Assembly: GCA_030448185.1 (NCBI GenBank)
Contig: JAUJNL010000006.1
Location: 53,059 to 117,058, forward strand
Reading direction: 5' to 3'
DNA: 64,000 bases
Source of the DNA: Cytophagales bacterium
GTDB taxonomy: Bacteria > Bacteroidota > Bacteroidia > Cytophagales > 172606-1
A model generated the notes under the pieces. It was given only the letters and a program-made list of their open reading frames with translations. It was not told the DNA's origin and made no database searches. Both the position numbers and the translations under genes were made by a program. Below are positions 1 through 9,657 of the stretch, piece by piece; positions within the stretch are counted from its first letter, which is position 1, and the number at the start of each line of letters is the position of its first letter.

Positions 1-2564
1 CCGGCTGTGCAACGTAATCGTAAAATAACTTTCCGGCGGCCACGCAGCTAGCAATCACAGCCAGGTAAAACCACCAGGTCTTCCAGAGGGCATAATCACG
101 ATCCGGACGGAGGCTTCGTGTTTGTCATTCCAGACCCCGTCACTGTTGGAGCCTTTGACCCGGAAAATATACGATCCGGACTAATATTGGTAAAACTGGC
201 ATAGTGCCGGGTGCCACTGTGCACCCAGTTGTCATCTACGCCTTCCAACTTATACGCGTACTGGTTCTTACGGGGATTGGTATAATCCAGCGCAACAAAG
301 TCAAAGGAGAAGTAATTTTCAAGGTAGTTGAGCCTTATTTCTCCGGTGGTAGCCAGGATACTGTCAATATCCAGCGGACGCTCCAGTTTATGGAAGGCCG
401 TGAGAGCAATACCGGGGATGTGCCCGGTTTTGCTGCATGGATGCCGGACTGAAACTTACCACGCCACTATTTCCCCCAAAGAATAACTCCCCTCCCGACT
501 CCGGTAGAAAGCGCCTTCATTGAATTCATTGTTAGGTAATCCGTCGCTGACATCGTAGTTCTTAAACTGACCCGTCAGTGGATTAAGTCGTGCCAAACCT
601 AGATTGGTACTGATCCAGATATTTCCCTGAGTGTCTTCCAGAGCGCCGTATACAAAATTATTGGAGAGGCCTTTTTTCTCGGTATAATGGCTGAACTGCG
701 GCTTGCCGTTGACAATACTCATTTTGTCGAGCCCTTTATCGGTACTGATCCACAGGTTGCCGGAGCGGTCCTTCAGGATATGATAGACCGAAGAACTGAT
801 CAGACTCTTAGGATTATCGGACTGGTGCCGGTAAACAGTAAACCGGCCGGTTTTCCGGTCAAATTGGTTGAGTCCGAACCGGGTGCCTACCCACAGGCTT
901 CCTGAGTTGTCTCCACAATGGAAGTAATATAGTATTCATGTAAGCTATGGGGGTTACCTGGCTCATACGCATAACTAACCGTTTGCCCGGTCTGGGGATC
1001 AAACTGTTTGAGATCATACACCGTTCCGATCCAGAATAGGCCTGGCAGGTCCTCATACATTACCTTAACATTGTTTTCGGCCATTTTTCGCCGGGGATTA
1101 TTCGCGAAGTAAAACCGCCGGAAAGTTTTGGTTTCCCGCTGGTACCGATTGAGGCCGTTCATCGTACCAATCCAGAGATTACCTCGCCGGTCTTCGTAAA
1201 CAGTGCAGATATAGTCGTCGCTGATGCTACGGTCATCGTCCGGGTGATGACGGAAATGCTTTACAGCGAAGGTCTTTCGGTCAATACAGACCAGTCCGCT
1301 CACTGTTCCGACCCAAAGCAGTCCGTGACTATCGGCGCCAATGGCAAAAGTGGCGTTGAGTCCGGAAGATTTATCCAGATTGGTAATGCGGTTCCAGAGG
1401 GTAAATGTATTTTTGGCCCGGCTGAATTTTTGCACTCCGGCTCCCCGCGTCCCAATCCAGATTACCTCGTTGGGATCATCACTTTCATACAGGGAATAAA
1501 TCAGGTTGCTTTTCAAGCCTTTGCTGGCAAACGGAGCCTCCTTGTAGTGCACCATTTTAGTTACCGGACCTTTGCCCTCAATGGTAAACTTGCAGATCCC
1601 ATTGGTTGAAGTGGCAATCCATAACTCATTGTGCTTATCCATCAGCAAGTCCATGGTCAGGTCATCCATTTCCGGATTCGCTTTACGGTGCGGACACGCA
1701 TATTCCGTCAGGATTCCGTTTTGCGGATCAATCCGGTTTAATCCATAATTGGTTCCCAGCCAGATGGTCCCGAAACGGTCACCGGTAATGGCCCTTATTG
1801 CCAGATGAGTAGTCTCATAAATAGGACTGTTACTATTCCAGCTATTTTCAAACCAAACCTGTTGCTGGGCGGGAGTAGCCTGAGGGTTATCGATTTTCAA
1901 CCGGTTTAGTCCATTACTGGTACCGATCCAGATCGTTCCGGCCGGGTCCTTGTACAAGGCCCGGATCGAATTATCCGATAAACTTTTAGTATTCAGCGAA
2001 TCATTGGAAAAGTGCCGGACCATATACTGGCCCTTTCCGGGCGTATTTTTCTGAGGAATAAGCCGTTCTAAGCCATTCCGGGTGGCTACCCACAATGTTC
2101 CCCAGCGGTCTTCGAGCAGATCGGTAATATACTGGCTCTCCCCTTCCTTTTTGAATCAGGCGGCTGGTTTGCCGGATAAATCTTTCAAAGCGGCCCGTTT
2201 GCCGGTTTAATTGATTCAGCCCATGCGCTGTACCCGCCCACAAATTGCCCTGCCGGTCTTCCAGCACGGTCACTACTTCATTGTGTGACAGTGAAGCAGT
2301 GTCAAACGGGTCATGCTTATAATGCTTAAAATTATAACCGTCATATTTATTGAGCCCATCCACCGTACCAAACCACATAAAACCCTGGCGGTCTTTATAA
2401 ATGGTGCGCACCTCACTCTGGGAAAGCCCATCCTCCACCGAAATATGGTCAAAGCTGCCCGTATTATACTGAGCCAAAAGACTTTGGGACCAAAATAAGG
2501 ACCAGAACCCCAGAAGTCTGACCAGCAGTAAAGGATTATAATGACAAGTAAAAATGTCCATCAT
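1..2564 (-). CDS. Two-component regulator propeller (Reg_prop) sensor, partial, reading frame interrupted
   Basis: Periplasmic sensor part of a Bacteroidota hybrid two-component system or related Reg_prop regulator. The N-terminus has a hydrophobic signal segment ending near LLAQ, followed by repeated blades of the type 'iykDrqGfmWfGTvdGLnkyd', seen about a dozen times down to about position 500. A Y_Y_Y-like domain (ALDYTNPRKNQYAYKLEG) follows at about 340-240, and a transmembrane segment (WWFYLAVIASCVAAG) lies near 60-20. The kinase or regulator part, if any, is beyond the left edge. The frame is broken near 2145, 903, 475, 425, 170 and 100. Restoring one base at each break rejoins perfect Reg_prop/Y_Y_Y sequence, so the gene may be intact in the organism. 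Such sensors usually detect polysaccharide fragments, but no PUL genes are visible here. Confidence 0.8.
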
Positions 2565-2776
2565 CCGGATGAACCGCCCAGTTATTGGAACGGCACAGTA
2601 CTAAAAATAACAAAAAATTATTCTAAATACCCCAAAAAGAATCATCAGGCGTACAGTTACACAATCAGCTGCCATATTTTCTAACGAAAACCTGTGACTC
2701 CTGCCTGCCGTTGCAATGGGTATCCGTCAATTGAATAAATAATGCATCAGCTTTGGTAAAGACTGCTCTCAGGGAC

Positions 2777-3631
2777 ATGGCAAACAATCAAACGAATTTA
2801 CCAGATCAACCGCGTCAACGCAAATTAGACCGCGAACGGTATGAGTTGCTCAGGCGACTGGAAAACCTATTGGAAGTACCGATGATTGTACTGGGCCTGG
2901 CCTGGCTGGTACTGCTGATCGTCGAACTTATATCGGAGTTAAGCCCGGTATTGCAAATGGTCAACTCTGTGATCTGGGTGCTGTTCGTAGTTGATTTTCT
3001 GATCAAATTTATACTGGCTCCCCGGAAGATTCCTTTTCTCAAGAAAAATATACTTACTATCATTTCCCTGGCTCTACCGGCGTTGCGGGTGTTGCGACTC
3101 ACCCGGCTTTTCAGACTGATGCGTACCGTCAGAGCCGTCCGTGGGCTGCGCCTGGTAAAAGTAATTGGTTCACTGAACCGGGGCATGCGCAGTTTGGGAG
3201 CCACTATGCAACGACGGGGTTTTGGGTATGTACTGGTGTTTACCCTGGTCGTACTTTTCACGGGAGCAGCCGGCATGTACGCTTTTGAAAAAGATCAGTC
3301 CGAAGGACTCCAGACCTACGGAGAAGCCCTGTGGTGGACAGCCATGATATTGATTACGGTTGGCAGTCAATACTGGCCGCAGTCACCGGAGGGACAGGTG
3401 CTCTGCTTTCTGCTGGCCTTATACGCCTTTACCGTTTTTGGCTATTTTACGGCTACCCTGGCTACGTTTTTCGTAGGCCGGGATGCCGAAAACAGCGAGG
3501 CTGAAATTGCCGGGGCGAAACAGATCAGCGCCTTGCAACAGGAAATCCGGTTATTGCGGCAGGAAATCCGGCAGCTTGTGCCGAATCAACCGGATAAAAC
3601 CTCCGGACCGTACCACCCATCCGGAGAATAA
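2777..3631 (+). CDS. Ion transporter, voltage-gated channel superfamily, non-canonical pore
   Basis: Six-helix channel subunit of the Ion_trans family in the inner membrane. Two N-terminal helices are followed by S3 and an arginine-rich S4 (RVLRLTRLFRLMRTVRAVR), then S5, a pore helix, S6, and a short C-terminal coiled coil (ISALQQEIRLLRQEIRQL). The filter region reads TVGSQYWP where potassium channels have TVGYGD. The basic residues every third position in S4 support voltage sensing. The selective ion is unclear because of the altered filter. I chose ATG 2777; the same frame is open from a TTG at 2753. It is a single gene, divergent from the Reg_prop sensor across about 210 bp. Confidence 0.85.
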   Translation: MANNQTNLPDQPRQRKLDRERYELLRRLENLLEVPMIVLGLAWLVLLIVELISELSPVLQMVNSVIWVLFVVDFLIKFILAPRKIPFLKKNILTIISLALPALRVLRLTRLFRLMRTVRAVRGLRLVKVIGSLNRGMRSLGATMQRRGFGYVLVFTLVVLFTGAAGMYAFEKDQSEGLQTYGEALWWTAMILITVGSQYWPQSPEGQVLCFLLALYAFTVFGYFTATLATFFVGRDAENSEAEIAGAKQISALQQEIRLLRQEIRQLVPNQPDKTSGPYHPSGE

Positions 3632-3740
3632 CAGGATATGGCCCCGGCTCTTTCCCGGAATGTACTTGTTGCTTCCCGCACATACGGGCTGGATGCTGAA
3701 TGTATGCGATAAATTTAGTGCTATGGGTAGTTTTTAGTAT

Positions 3741-3822
3741 ACTTATTCCCGTTTATACAATAAGTACGTAGTATTATCTACCGCAGCCTTACGGCCAGGT
3801 AGCATTGTATAAGCACTTATTT
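3741..3822. promoter_or_regulatory. Nested inverted repeats upstream of the RbsA-type gene
   Basis: ACTTATT (3741-3747) pairs with AATAAGT (3759-3765). TTATACAAT (3753-3761) pairs perfectly with ATTGTATAA (3804-3812), and ACTTATT recurs at 3815. The cluster sits 25-105 bp before the start at 3848, so it could hold an operator or leader hairpins. The function is inferred from position only. Confidence 0.3.
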
Positions 3823-3847
3823 ATCGGCAAATCAACCAATCAACCTA

Positions 3848-5344
3848 ATGATTCCGCTGCTCAAACTCGAAAATATAAAAAAGTCCTTCGGCCCGGTAAA
3901 AGCCCTCAAGGGCGTGAACCTGGAAGTAAATGCCGGTGAAGTACACGCCCTCATCGGGGAAAACGGTGCTGGTAAAAGCACTTTAATGAAAATCCTCAGC
4001 GGGGCGGAAAAGCCTGATTCCGGTAGTATTCTGTTTGATGGAAAACCGTACGCCCCAGCCTCTCCTGCCGAAGGACGGCTGTCGGGAATTGCCATGATTT
4101 ACCAGGAACTAACCCTGGCCCCGCACCTAAGCGTAGAGGAAAATGTAACCCTGGGGCTGGAAAAGTCCCGATTCGGCTTTAGTGTCAGTCAGGCTGCCAA
4201 GGTACACGAAGCCTTAACTCTGTTGGGACAGGAGAAACTGGACCCGGCTACCAAAGTCAGTACCCTGAGTATTGCCCGACAGCAACTCGTAGAGATTGCC
4301 CGGGCCCTGGTATTGGATGCTAAAGTAGTGATTATGGACGAGCCTACTTCCTCTTTGACGGCATCCGACACCCAAGCCTTGTTCGAAGTGATTGGAAAGC
4401 TGAAAGCGAAGGGAATCGCTGTCATTTACATCAGCCACTTCCTCGAAGAAGTGCAGCAAATCGGTGACCGGTATACGGTGCTGCGTGATGGGGAAACCGT
4501 AGGTAAAGGTACTATGCGAGAAGTAACGGTAGCTCGCCTGATTGAACAGATGGTGGGGCGTTCGCTGGATGATATGTACCCGCGTATCCCGCACGAACCC
4601 GGCGAACCCTTGCTGGACGTAAAAGACTTGCGCGGCGCCTATTTGCCCCGCAATACGTCATTCACCCTGCACCGGGGTGAGATCATGGGCATTTCGGGTT
4701 TGGTTGGCGCCGGGCGGACCGAGACGATCCGGTGTTTGTTTGGGTTGGATAAAGTGGAAAATGGCAAGGTCTCTATTGCCGGAAAACCTGATCTGAAAGC
4801 CGAGTACCTGACCCCCCGCACCGCGCTGAATAATGGTATGGACCTGCTGAGTGAAAACCGCAAGGAGGAAGGCTTAGCCGTGAATCTGCCCATTTACATG
4901 AATATTACCCTATCTGCGCTGGGCAAGATCAGCAAAGGCGGCTGGCTGGACTTATCTAAAGAACAAACCTCAGCTCAGAAATGGCAGCAGGAACTGAACA
5001 TCAAGTGCCGCGACCCGAAGCAGGAAGCCTCCGCCTTGTCAGGCGGCAACCAGCAGAAGATTGCCATTGCCCGGCTGCTGCACCAGGACGGCGATATTTT
5101 CTTCCTCGACGAACCTACCCGCGGCATTGACGTGGGCAGCAAGGCCGAAATTTACCGGCTCATCCAGCAACTGGCGGTGCAGGGCAAAGCCATTGTGGTC
5201 ATTAGTTCCTACCTGCCCGAGCTTATTGGTATCTGTGATACACTGGCGGTGATGTACCGCGGTGAACTTTCCCCCGTCCGTCCCATCAAGCAGTGGACTG
5301 ACCACAGCATTATGCGGTTCGCCACTTCAGGAATTGTGGATTAG
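3848..5344 (+). CDS. Sugar ABC transporter ATP-binding protein, RbsA/MglA type
   Basis: Cytoplasmic ATPase with two ABC domains, the layout of RbsA, MglA and XylG, which power ribose, galactose or xylose uptake. Domain 1 has Walker A GENGAGKST (about residues 38-46), the degenerate signature LSIARQQL usual in this family, and Walker B VVIMDEPTSSL. Domain 2 has the altered P-loop GLVGAGRTET, signature LSGGNQQK and DEPTRGIDVGSK. The 498-residue length is typical. It is odd that no permease (RbsC) or binding protein (RbsB) gene lies on either side, so the partner genes are elsewhere or lost. The substrate cannot be told from the ATPase. Confidence 0.88.
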   Translation: MIPLLKLENIKKSFGPVKALKGVNLEVNAGEVHALIGENGAGKSTLMKILSGAEKPDSGSILFDGKPYAPASPAEGRLSGIAMIYQELTLAPHLSVEENVTLGLEKSRFGFSVSQAAKVHEALTLLGQEKLDPATKVSTLSIARQQLVEIARALVLDAKVVIMDEPTSSLTASDTQALFEVIGKLKAKGIAVIYISHFLEEVQQIGDRYTVLRDGETVGKGTMREVTVARLIEQMVGRSLDDMYPRIPHEPGEPLLDVKDLRGAYLPRNTSFTLHRGEIMGISGLVGAGRTETIRCLFGLDKVENGKVSIAGKPDLKAEYLTPRTALNNGMDLLSENRKEEGLAVNLPIYMNITLSALGKISKGGWLDLSKEQTSAQKWQQELNIKCRDPKQEASALSGGNQQKIAIARLLHQDGDIFFLDEPTRGIDVGSKAEIYRLIQQLAVQGKAIVVISSYLPELIGICDTLAVMYRGELSPVRPIKQWTDHSIMRFATSGIVD

Positions 5345-5463
5345 GGTGTTCGATGTTCGGTTGACAATGTTAGTGGCAGTAGCAGCGGCAGTTGGCAGGA
5401 GCAGTAAAGCAGAAAGTTAAAGAGTATGTAGTTGATTTTTAAGAATAATTCAAGGAAGTTCCT

Positions 5464-6729
5464 ATGCGGATAACCAAAATTCACTTACAGAATATCGGTG
5501 TTTTTGAAGACACAACCATTGAGTTTCCGGAGAAAAAAGATCCGGATAAAGCAGAAATTCATATTCTGACGGGAGAGAATGGAACTGGAAAGAGTACGCT
5601 GCTATACGCTATTTCTAGTATTAATTCCCTGCCTAATAAGGTATATCCCTATCTGCTTAACCGCTTCAGGGAAAGAAATCCGGAAGCCATTATACTAGTT
5701 GAATTAAATGATACCTGCCAGATAAATTTCTTTTTCGACAAGAATAGCAGACTGCAACGGAATGATTCTGAAAGAACTATTTTTAATTATTGGGATCAAA
5801 CAAGCAGTTTTCCGCACGCTACCTTTGATTTTGCTTTCTTCGCCTACTCTGGTTACCGAAAAGTTGAAAATTTTCAGATAAAGGCAATTCGTGAAGTAGA
5901 GAGCAATCCAATGGAAGATGCATTGAACTTTAATAATTCTGTGAACCCAGCCCTGTTAATTCAGTGGGTAGCTAATAATAAAACAAAGGAGGCACTAGAG
6001 CTTCTCAAAAATGGGACGGGAAATCCTATGCGTTATCGAAAATCTATTAATCGAATAGAGCAAGTTATTGCTGAGATTATAGGCAAGCCAGTTGAATTTG
6101 TAATGGAAACCGAGCCGCTTAACGTTTCTTTTAAGCTTGATAATCAGACTTTATCCTTTGATGTACGTCCCGACGGACTCAAGTCCATTATTAGCTGGAT
6201 CGCGGATTTACTTATGCGGCTGGATCGTCTTAAATGGTCTAATGATATAGATGTGTTGGATAGAAATTTCATTGTGTTCCTGGACGAGATAGACATTCAC
6301 TTACATCCTGCCTGGCAGCGAAAGGTTCTGCCAGTTATTCAGAAGCTATTCCGGAATGCCCAGATTTTTGTTTCCACCCACTCTCCATTTGTAGTAGGAT
6401 CAGTAGATGGAGCCTGGATACATAAATTAGTGCTGAAAGATAGCAACAGTCAGGCAGAACCTCCCAGACTATCTGAAGATGGAGAGAGCTATCAGCTGAT
6501 TCTGAGAGAGGTTTTTGATATTGATAAACGTTTTGGGGTAGGTACTGAAGCAGACCTGGACCAATTTAACGAACAGAAAAAGGCTATTCTGCAAAGGCAA
6601 ACGGTGGACAAAGCGGCATTCCTCGAACTTGCCAAGAGCTTAGCGGTGCAAAGCATTGAACTGGAAACAATTATCGGCTCTGAACTCCGGCAATTATCCC
6701 GGCTTACTCAGGAAGAGTATATTATCTGA
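5464..6729 (+). CDS. ptuA: AAA family ATPase, Septu PtuA-like
   Basis: SMC/OLD-like ATPase of 421 residues, the likely sensor and energy subunit of a Septu-type anti-phage pair. It shows the N-terminal 'MrItKIhLqNigvFed' strand of this class, Walker A GENGTGKST at residues 37-45, Walker B FIVFLDEIDIHLHP near 270-283 and the H-loop STHSPF near 303. No TOPRIM nuclease domain follows, which separates it from OLD proteins. It is followed after one base (TGA-T-ATG) by an HNH nuclease gene, the PtuA-PtuB arrangement. Local base composition is more AT-rich than the flanking genes, suggesting acquisition by transfer. A retron-type ATPase-HNH module is the alternative, but I see no reverse transcriptase or msr-msd. 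Confidence 0.75.
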   Translation: MRITKIHLQNIGVFEDTTIEFPEKKDPDKAEIHILTGENGTGKSTLLYAISSINSLPNKVYPYLLNRFRERNPEAIILVELNDTCQINFFFDKNSRLQRNDSERTIFNYWDQTSSFPHATFDFAFFAYSGYRKVENFQIKAIREVESNPMEDALNFNNSVNPALLIQWVANNKTKEALELLKNGTGNPMRYRKSINRIEQVIAEIIGKPVEFVMETEPLNVSFKLDNQTLSFDVRPDGLKSIISWIADLLMRLDRLKWSNDIDVLDRNFIVFLDEIDIHLHPAWQRKVLPVIQKLFRNAQIFVSTHSPFVVGSVDGAWIHKLVLKDSNSQAEPPRLSEDGESYQLILREVFDIDKRFGVGTEADLDQFNEQKKAILQRQTVDKAAFLELAKSLAVQSIELETIIGSELRQLSRLTQEEYII

Positions 6730-6730
6730 T

Positions 6731-7330
6731 ATGCAGAAGTTCGTGCGAACCGAATGTCCGGCCATTCTTGCGGAAAAATGGCAAAAATGGGGTGAGACAT
6801 ACGCCAAAAACCGGGAACGTGATCCTGGTTTTGTTTTTCAGTGGCCTCAAATTGAAGGACAAAAACTGAATCAAGTGTTGTTGCCTGAGTTACAAAAGAT
6901 GACAAGGCAACATTGCTCATATTGTGATGGATATCCGTTACGTATAGCAGACCAAACCATAGATCATTTCCATCCTAAATCAGATGCCAGATTTTATCAG
7001 GAAGTTTGTCAATGGGAAAACCTCTATGCAGCCTGTAGAAATTGCCAATGTGCGAAAAAAGAAGACTATGATGAACAATTGCTCAGACCCGATGCCCCTG
7101 ATTATGATTTCACCAGATACTTTATCTATAGTTTCATTGAACACACTATTCATCCTAATCCTCGGGTAAGCAGTAACGACCAGAAAAGAGCTGAAATGAC
7201 TATCAAAATATTTTACCTAAATGAACCAGGACTCATAGAGACGAGGAGAATTGAGTTTGAACGGTATAATTCCACTGATTCTACTGAATACATCCTTGAT
7301 GATTTTAGCTTCCGGTTTATGCTTCTATAG
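6731..7330 (+). CDS. ptuB: HNH endonuclease, Septu PtuB-like
   Basis: Predicted nuclease effector of the pair with the upstream ATPase. CSYC (about residues 62-65) and CRNCQ (about 101-104) form a zinc-binding frame around the DHFHPKS core (about 77-83) and ENLYAAC, the layout of PtuB and related HNH proteins ('EHFkPKS ... NL..sC..CN'). I start it at ATG 6731, one base after the ATPase stop. The frame is open upstream inside the ATPase, but that part does not look like the family. The length of 199 residues is usual for PtuB. Translation is probably coupled to the ATPase. Confidence 0.75.
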   Translation: MQKFVRTECPAILAEKWQKWGETYAKNRERDPGFVFQWPQIEGQKLNQVLLPELQKMTRQHCSYCDGYPLRIADQTIDHFHPKSDARFYQEVCQWENLYAACRNCQCAKKEDYDEQLLRPDAPDYDFTRYFIYSFIEHTIHPNPRVSSNDQKRAEMTIKIFYLNEPGLIETRRIEFERYNSTDSTEYILDDFSFRFMLL

Positions 7331-7384
7331 CTAATCTTGTTTGAAGGTAGCCTAGTGTCGTCTGATGGGTACGCTCAGTGCCTT

Positions 7385-8257
7385 TCAGACACCCAGTATT
7401 TCCTGCACATTCTGACGGATACGTACGGATAATTCGTCCATGGGTAAGTCATTGGAATCCGTACCGAAGGGCTCCTCTATTTCTTCGGCAATCAGTTCGA
7501 GGCTGACCAGTACGTAAAACACGATCATTACCACGGGGATGGTCCAGTATCCGAAAGAGGTAATGAACCCCAGTGGCATGGTCATGGTGAAGATAAAGAT
7601 AAACTTCTTCATAAAAATGCTGTAGGAATACGGAATAGGTGTATTCTTAATCCGTTCGCAGGCCCCGATCATATCCGTAAAAGCCTTTATCTCTTTATCC
7701 AGCACGATTAACTGGTCTCCCGTAAACTTGCCCTGCTGGTATAGTTGGTTGCATCGCGTATAGATGCAAGCAGCAATTTTATTGGGAATATGTTTTACGG
7801 CTAGCAGGTCACGTTTTATCAATCCGTCGGTTTCCTCAAAGTCCAGTAGAACAACTTGCCCGCGGAGATGCTCCTTAGTGGCAAAAACATAGCCAATGAT
7901 TGATTTAGCAAAAAAACGCCGGGTTTCAGTGTCTGCTTCGGGCAGAAAAGCATGGAGCTTAATGGCAAGGCTCCGGGTTTCGTTGACCAGCATGCCCCAC
8001 ATGCGGCGCCCTTCCCACCACCGCTCATAGGCCGTATTGGTACGAAACACCAGAATGAGCCCTAATACGACCCCTAACAGCGAGTGTACTGCCGTGGTGC
8101 TGGTAAATGTCCAATGAAAATACCCCAGGCCGAAATAGGTAAGAATGCCGGTATATAAACCTACCAGTAACATGCTGGGCAGCAATATCCGGAAGGTATC
8201 ACTTTTATGAAACTTAAAAATCAGAGCAAACCACTGACGCGGGTTGTAGTAGATCAT
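7385..8257 (-). CDS. Bestrophin-like chloride channel family membrane protein
   Basis: Inner-membrane protein of the bestrophin family (formerly UPF0187), probably a pentameric anion or cation channel. The 290-residue length and the family core are present: helices near residues 25-75, then LIVFRTNTAYERWWEGRRMWG-like sequence with NTAYERWWEGR (the conserved bestrophin neck segment), a middle helical part, and a second helix pair near 210-245 (FIFIFTMTMPLGFITSFGYW). The C-terminus has the acidic EEIEEPFGTDSNDLP motif conserved in bacterial bestrophins. It lies downstream of the SDR gene on the same strand, with a repeat-rich 160-bp spacer. Confidence 0.88.
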   Translation of the reverse strand: MIYYNPRQWFALIFKFHKSDTFRILLPSMLLVGLYTGILTYFGLGYFHWTFTSTTAVHSLLGVVLGLILVFRTNTAYERWWEGRRMWGMLVNETRSLAIKLHAFLPEADTETRRFFAKSIIGYVFATKEHLRGQVVLLDFEETDGLIKRDLLAVKHIPNKIAACIYTRCNQLYQQGKFTGDQLIVLDKEIKAFTDMIGACERIKNTPIPYSYSIFMKKFIFIFTMTMPLGFITSFGYWTIPVVMIVFYVLVSLELIAEEIEEPFGTDSNDLPMDELSVRIRQNVQEILGV

Positions 8258-8260
8258 AAG

Positions 8261-8418
8261 GAGTGATTGAATGAAAGAGTGAATGAGTGATTAATGTTGC
8301 TGCTCATTCCACCCGCTGTTTGTTAATTCACAGAAAGGTGAATGGGGCAAAAATACTCTTCATTGGTTAAAATCCTATTCTCAACACTCATTCACTCCCT
8401 CACTCATTCACTCAATTA
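8261..8418. repeat. Inverted low-complexity GAGTGAATGAGTGA repeats
   Basis: The left arm at 8261-8293 is built from GAGTGA/TTGAATGA units. The right arm at 8385-8418 is its approximate reverse complement (CACTCATTCACTCC repeated). The two arms could fold into a long hairpin in the spacer between the SDR stop and the bestrophin start. They may be an attenuator or terminator, or just simple-sequence expansion. Confidence 0.5.
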
Positions 8419-9276
8419 TTATGTGTTCACCGTAGAGCCGCCGTTCGGGTGCAGAATCTGGCCGGTGAAATAAGAGCCATCTTCGGAAGCCAGAAAAACG
8501 TAACTCGGCGCCACTTCTGAGGGCTGTCCAGGCCGCTTCATAGTCGTATCCTGTCCGAATTTAGCTACTTTTTCTTCCGGGAAGGTTGACGGGATCAGGG
8601 GCGTCCAGATGGGACCGGGAGCCACCGCGTTCACCCGGATCTTCTTATCAGCCAGATTCTGAGCCAACGAACGGGTAAAGGTCGTGATCGCTCCTTTGGT
8701 CGAGGAGTAATCCAGCAGTTCCTTGCTGCCCCGGTACGACGTAATCGAAGTCGTATTAATAATAGAATCGTTTTCCTTCAGATGCGGTAAGGCCGCCTGC
8801 ACAAAGTAGAAGAAGGAGAAGATATTAGTCCGGAACGTGCTGTCCAGTTGTTCAGCCGTAATCTCCTGAACATCTTCCTTAGGATGCTGTTCCGCAGCGT
8901 TATTGACCAGCACGTTGAGGCCGCCCAGTTCCCGTACCGTCTGTTCCACGGCATTCTTACAGTTTTGCTCCTCCCGGATATCAGCCTTAATCAACAGGCA
9001 GCGACGGCCTTCCTGTTCAACCATCCGTTTGGTGTCTTGGGCATCCTTATCTTCTTCCTTGTACACAATGGCCAGATCGGCTCCCTCGCGGGCAAAGTGT
9101 ACCGCTACGGACCGGCCAATGCCACTGTCGCCGCCGGTAATGAGAGCAATCTTTCCTTTTAGCTTATCACTACCCTTGTATCCATCCCGGATTACTTCGG
9201 GCTTCGGGGTCATCTCGTGTTCTTGCCCGGGCTCTTCCTGTTGCTGAGCCGGCAGGCTGGTGGGTTTACTTTCCAT
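8419..9276 (-). CDS. SDR family oxidoreductase (YhdF/YhxC-like)
   Basis: Short-chain dehydrogenase of the longer 285-residue type, with a polar Gln/Glu-rich N-terminal extension before the Rossmann fold. It has the cofactor motif TGGDSGIGRSVA, NNAAEQ, the catalytic Ser in NTTSITSYRGS and the YSSTKG catalytic Tyr-Lys pair. The C-terminal part VRVNAVAPGPIWTPLIPSTFPEEKV and TGQILHPNGG match the YhdF/general stress SDR subgroup; the substrate is unknown. I chose ATG at 9276 (MESKPTSLP) because upstream codons look like leader rather than protein. It is likely NADP(H)-dependent by family. Confidence 0.87.
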   Translation of the reverse strand: MESKPTSLPAQQQEEPGQEHEMTPKPEVIRDGYKGSDKLKGKIALITGGDSGIGRSVAVHFAREGADLAIVYKEEDKDAQDTKRMVEQEGRRCLLIKADIREEQNCKNAVEQTVRELGGLNVLVNNAAEQHPKEDVQEITAEQLDSTFRTNIFSFFYFVQAALPHLKENDSIINTTSITSYRGSKELLDYSSTKGAITTFTRSLAQNLADKKIRVNAVAPGPIWTPLIPSTFPEEKVAKFGQDTTMKRPGQPSEVAPSYVFLASEDGSYFTGQILHPNGGSTVNT

Positions 9277-9657
9277 AAGTGGTTGTTGGAGTTTAGTTAC
9301 AAACCACCATACGAAGGAAATGCCAGGAGGTTGAGTAATAAACAGATTTAGTGAACAGGATTTTACAATAGAGATAGACAAAATCGTAAAAGAATGTGAT
9401 CGAAAGAGGCAAAGGAGTATTTTCTAAGCCTTGAGACAGAAGAGCTATAAATGAAATGCATTAATTTCTCTTTGTAAAGAAATTATAAGGATCACTTCTT
9501 AACGACTCAGTAAGTACTGGACGAAGTTCTCCGGGATATTGATGACTTCTCGTAGCAAAGGCCAGAGACTGCCGCCGGAAGACCATTTTATTATCAAAAG
9601 AAATCAGTGGATTAAGGGATAAAAATACACAAAGCCTAGCTAGCATCTCTTCTACGC

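Noticed and set aside
1244..1788. Plus-strand open frames inside the Reg_prop gene
   Set aside because: They mirror the minus-strand propeller repeats and show no domain of their own.
1..2564. Programmed frameshifting as the cause of the breaks
   Set aside because: Breaks are many, of both signs, and found in unrelated genes; no slippery site with downstream structure was seen.
5464..7330. Retron-type defence module
   Set aside because: No reverse transcriptase and no msr-msd-like structured RNA near the ATPase-HNH pair.
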